Shown here piece after piece: positions 63,166 through 64,000 of a DNA stretch of 64,000 nt. The notes under the pieces are model-generated. The model was given only the letters and a program-made list of their open reading frames with translations. It made no database searches and was not told the origin of the DNA. Each line of letters begins with the position of its first letter. Within the stretch, counting starts at the first letter, position 1. Source of the stretch: Phaeodactylibacter sp. (GTDB taxonomy: Bacteria > Bacteroidota > Bacteroidia > Chitinophagales > Saprospiraceae); NCBI RefSeq assembly GCF_022763345.1, contig NZ_JALEGS010000048.1:1-64000 (forward strand), given 5' to 3'. A program made the position numbers and the translations under genes.

Positions 63166-63196
63166 TTGCGCAGTATGGATATCGCGCTTATATTTG
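63166..63196 (+). promoter_or_regulatory. -33/-7 promoter for tRNA-Phe and possibly the his leader
   Basis: TTG at 63166-63168, 20 bases, then TATATTTG (perfect -7) at 63189-63196. A transcript starting near 63203 would run through the palindrome, the tRNA and, if not stopped, into the histidine leader. I see no other full promoter between here and hisG. Confidence 0.6.
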
Positions 63197-63258
63197 CAAC
63201 CGCAAAACACCGAAAGCGGTGGCTGATCAAAAGAATTTGAAAAGTATTTTGCACTATT

Positions 63259-63359
63259 CAATTTTCGCGTCAAAGCCCGGGGCGAAAATAAAATGCGAAC
63301 AAAGCGATAGCGAAGGTGAGTATTTTATTTTCTTCAAAAGAGCGGGGTAGCGAAAATTG
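63259..63359 (+). repeat. Nested inverted repeat upstream of tRNA-Phe
   Basis: Outer arms CAATTTTCGC (63259-63268) and GCGAAAATTG (63350-63359), inner arms GAAAATAAAAT (63284-63294) and ATTTTATTTTC (63322-63332), all perfect. Lies within the presumed transcript, 10 bases before the tRNA. Confidence 0.65.
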
Positions 63360-63369
63360 TATATACTAA

Positions 63370-63442
63370 GGTGCGGTAGCTCAGGTGGTAGAGCAATGGA
63401 CTGAAAATCCATGTGTCGGCGGTTCGAATCCGCCCCACACCA
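63370..63442 (+). tRNA. tRNA-Phe (GAA)
   Basis: Complete cloverleaf of 73 bases. Acceptor GGTGCGG/CCACACC with discriminator A; D arm GCTC/GAGC; anticodon arm ATGGA/TCCAT with loop CTGAAAA (anticodon GAA); T arm GGCGG/CCGCC with loop TTCGAAT. The acceptor has one mismatch, C5-A68. CCA is not encoded. Confidence 0.93.
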
Positions 63443-63448
63443 CTTCGG

Positions 63449-63475
63449 AAAGCAGCTCAAAAGGCTGCTTTTCTT
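63449..63475 (+). terminator. Hairpin after tRNA-Phe
   Basis: Stem AAAGCAGC (63449-63456) and GCTGCTTT (63464-63471) followed by TCTTATTTA. Could end or process the tRNA transcript; imperfect T-tract may allow read-through into the his leader. Confidence 0.55.
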
Positions 63476-63487
63476 ATTTAACAACTT

Positions 63488-63562
63488 ATGATTATCAACA
63501 ACTGGCATCATCACGTACATCATTTTCCACTGCCCGGCAGTGAATGGTGGAATCGTGCGTGA
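63488..63562 (+). CDS. Histidine-rich leader peptide of the his operon
   Basis: 24 codons from ATG at 63488 to TGA at 63560-63562. The sequence NNWHHHVHHFP has five His codons within six (CAT CAT CAC GTA CAT CAT). A perfect terminator hairpin follows 35 bases later and hisG 97 bases later. This is the layout of histidine-operon attenuators: scarce charged tRNA-His stalls the ribosome and prevents terminator formation. Too short for ordinary gene calling. Confidence 0.85.
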   Translation: MIINNWHHHVHHFPLPGSEWWNRA

Positions 63563-63597
63563 GATGAACCGTTGATTGATCAACTTTAGTCCACAAA

Positions 63598-63632
63598 AGA
63601 GGTTAACCATTCGCTGGTTAACCTCTTTTTTT
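63598..63632 (+). terminator. Attenuator terminator before hisG
   Basis: Perfect 12-bp stem AGAGGTTAACCA (63598-63609) and TGGTTAACCTCT (63615-63626) with loop TTCGC, followed by six T. A smaller hairpin, GTTGA/TCAAC at about 63572-63585, may take part in the alternative fold. Confidence 0.85.
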
Positions 63633-63658
63633 GTTTCACCATAACCCTCACGTTTATT

Positions 63659-64000
63659 ATGTCAGACACACGTTTAAAAATTGCCGTTCAAAAATCCGGC
63701 CGCCTGTTGGATGGTTCTCTGGAGCTGCTCAAAGAGTGCGGCATCCGGGTCAACAACGGCAAAGACCAGCTGAAAGCCTCAGCCAGCAATTACCCCGTAG
63801 ATATTCTGTACCTGCGCAATTCTGATATCCCGCAGTATGTGCAGGACGGGGTAGCCGATATTGGCATTCTGGGGCAGAACACCCTCGTCGAAAAGCAAAA
63901 GCAAATCGAAGAAGTGCTGCCCCTCGGCTTCTCTAAATGCCGGCTGTCTATTGCCCTGCCCAAGAATACGCCTTACCCCGGACCGGAATGGCTCAACGGC
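63659..64000 (+). CDS. hisG: ATP phosphoribosyltransferase (partial, runs off the window)
   Basis: First 114 codons only, from ATG at 63659 (MSDTRLKIAVQKSGRLLDGS). KIAVQKSGRL and the following ADIGILGQNTLVEK are typical of the HisG catalytic domain. First enzyme of histidine biosynthesis and usually first gene of the his operon, which fits the leader and terminator just upstream. The long or short form cannot be judged from this fragment. Confidence 0.9.
   Translation, partial: MSDTRLKIAVQKSGRLLDGSLELLKECGIRVNNGKDQLKASASNYPVDILYLRNSDIPQYVQDGVADIGILGQNTLVEKQKQIEEVLPLGFSKCRLSIALPKNTPYPGPEWLNG

Larger units (their letters stand above)
63014..63369. other. Intergenic region before tRNA-Phe
   Basis: No protein gene. 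Contains the terminator of the B12 operon, a complete promoter (63166-63196) and a large nested palindrome (63259-63359), each listed separately. A 118-codon leftward frame at 63254-63610 overlaps the tRNA and is rejected. Confidence 0.7.

Noticed and set aside
63254..63610. 118-codon leftward frame over tRNA-Phe
   Set aside because: Overlaps the tRNA, the his leader and the attenuator, all of which have stronger evidence.

Overview
The window looks like chromosome of a Bacteroidota bacterium, most likely from the Saprospirales (Lewinella or Phaeodactylibacter type); the genus is an inference. Support: at least six proteins end in a type IX secretion (T9SS) type A sorting domain with the FPNP-type start; there is a PorE-like T9SS envelope protein; several genes are preceded by the Bacteroidota -7 box TAnnTTTG; and surface lipoproteins, DUF4465, DUF3089, DUF2911 and choice-of-anchor-L families are present. 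No rRNA, CRISPR array, insertion sequence or prophage was seen.

Layout. 0-5 kb: two small orphan antitoxin-like genes around an operon of M14 peptidase, sodium/solute symporter and DUF3089 lipoprotein. 5-8.3 kb: a carotenoid operon (crtI, crtB, lycopene cyclase). 8.4-22.4 kb: secreted hydrolases, a universal stress protein, glyA, a purple-acid-phosphatase-like protein, a polyprenyl diphosphate synthase, an FG-GAP T9SS cargo, a PDZ-hydrolase fusion, a Tat-exported class V aminotransferase, an AraC regulator and a HAD hydrolase. 22.7-32 kb: a large BNR/VPS10-type exoprotein, small lipoproteins, AraC regulator, two thioredoxin-fold lipoproteins, an SPFH lipoprotein and mscL. 32-42.6 kb: dnaE, an acyl-carrier-like protein lacking the attachment serine, a vanadium haloperoxidase lipoprotein, a LOG-family protein, an NtrC-type regulator and lepA. 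42.6-50.6 kb: a possible noncoding RNA, an ECF sigma/anti-sigma pair with a possible 33-residue membrane peptide, the PorE-like protein, DUF2911, a three-gene LVIVD/beta-barrel operon and a Uma2 nuclease-like protein.

50.6-59 kb is a T9SS cargo cluster: two paralogous surface proteins, an M1 aminopeptidase and a choice-of-anchor-L/PKD protein, interspersed with two orphan sorting-domain remnants and REP-like palindromes. A 54-bp direct repeat (52/54 identical) brackets one paralog together with one orphan domain, suggesting recombination-driven turnover of cargo genes.

59-63 kb is a vitamin B12 uptake operon: a cobalamin riboswitch, a BtuB-like TonB receptor, a T9SS-anchored DUF4465 protein and a DUF6580 inner-membrane protein. 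63.1-64 kb holds a strong promoter, a large palindrome, tRNA-Phe, a histidine-rich leader peptide (five His in six codons), a perfect terminator hairpin and the start of hisG. This is an apparent his-operon transcription attenuator, seemingly transcribed together with the tRNA.
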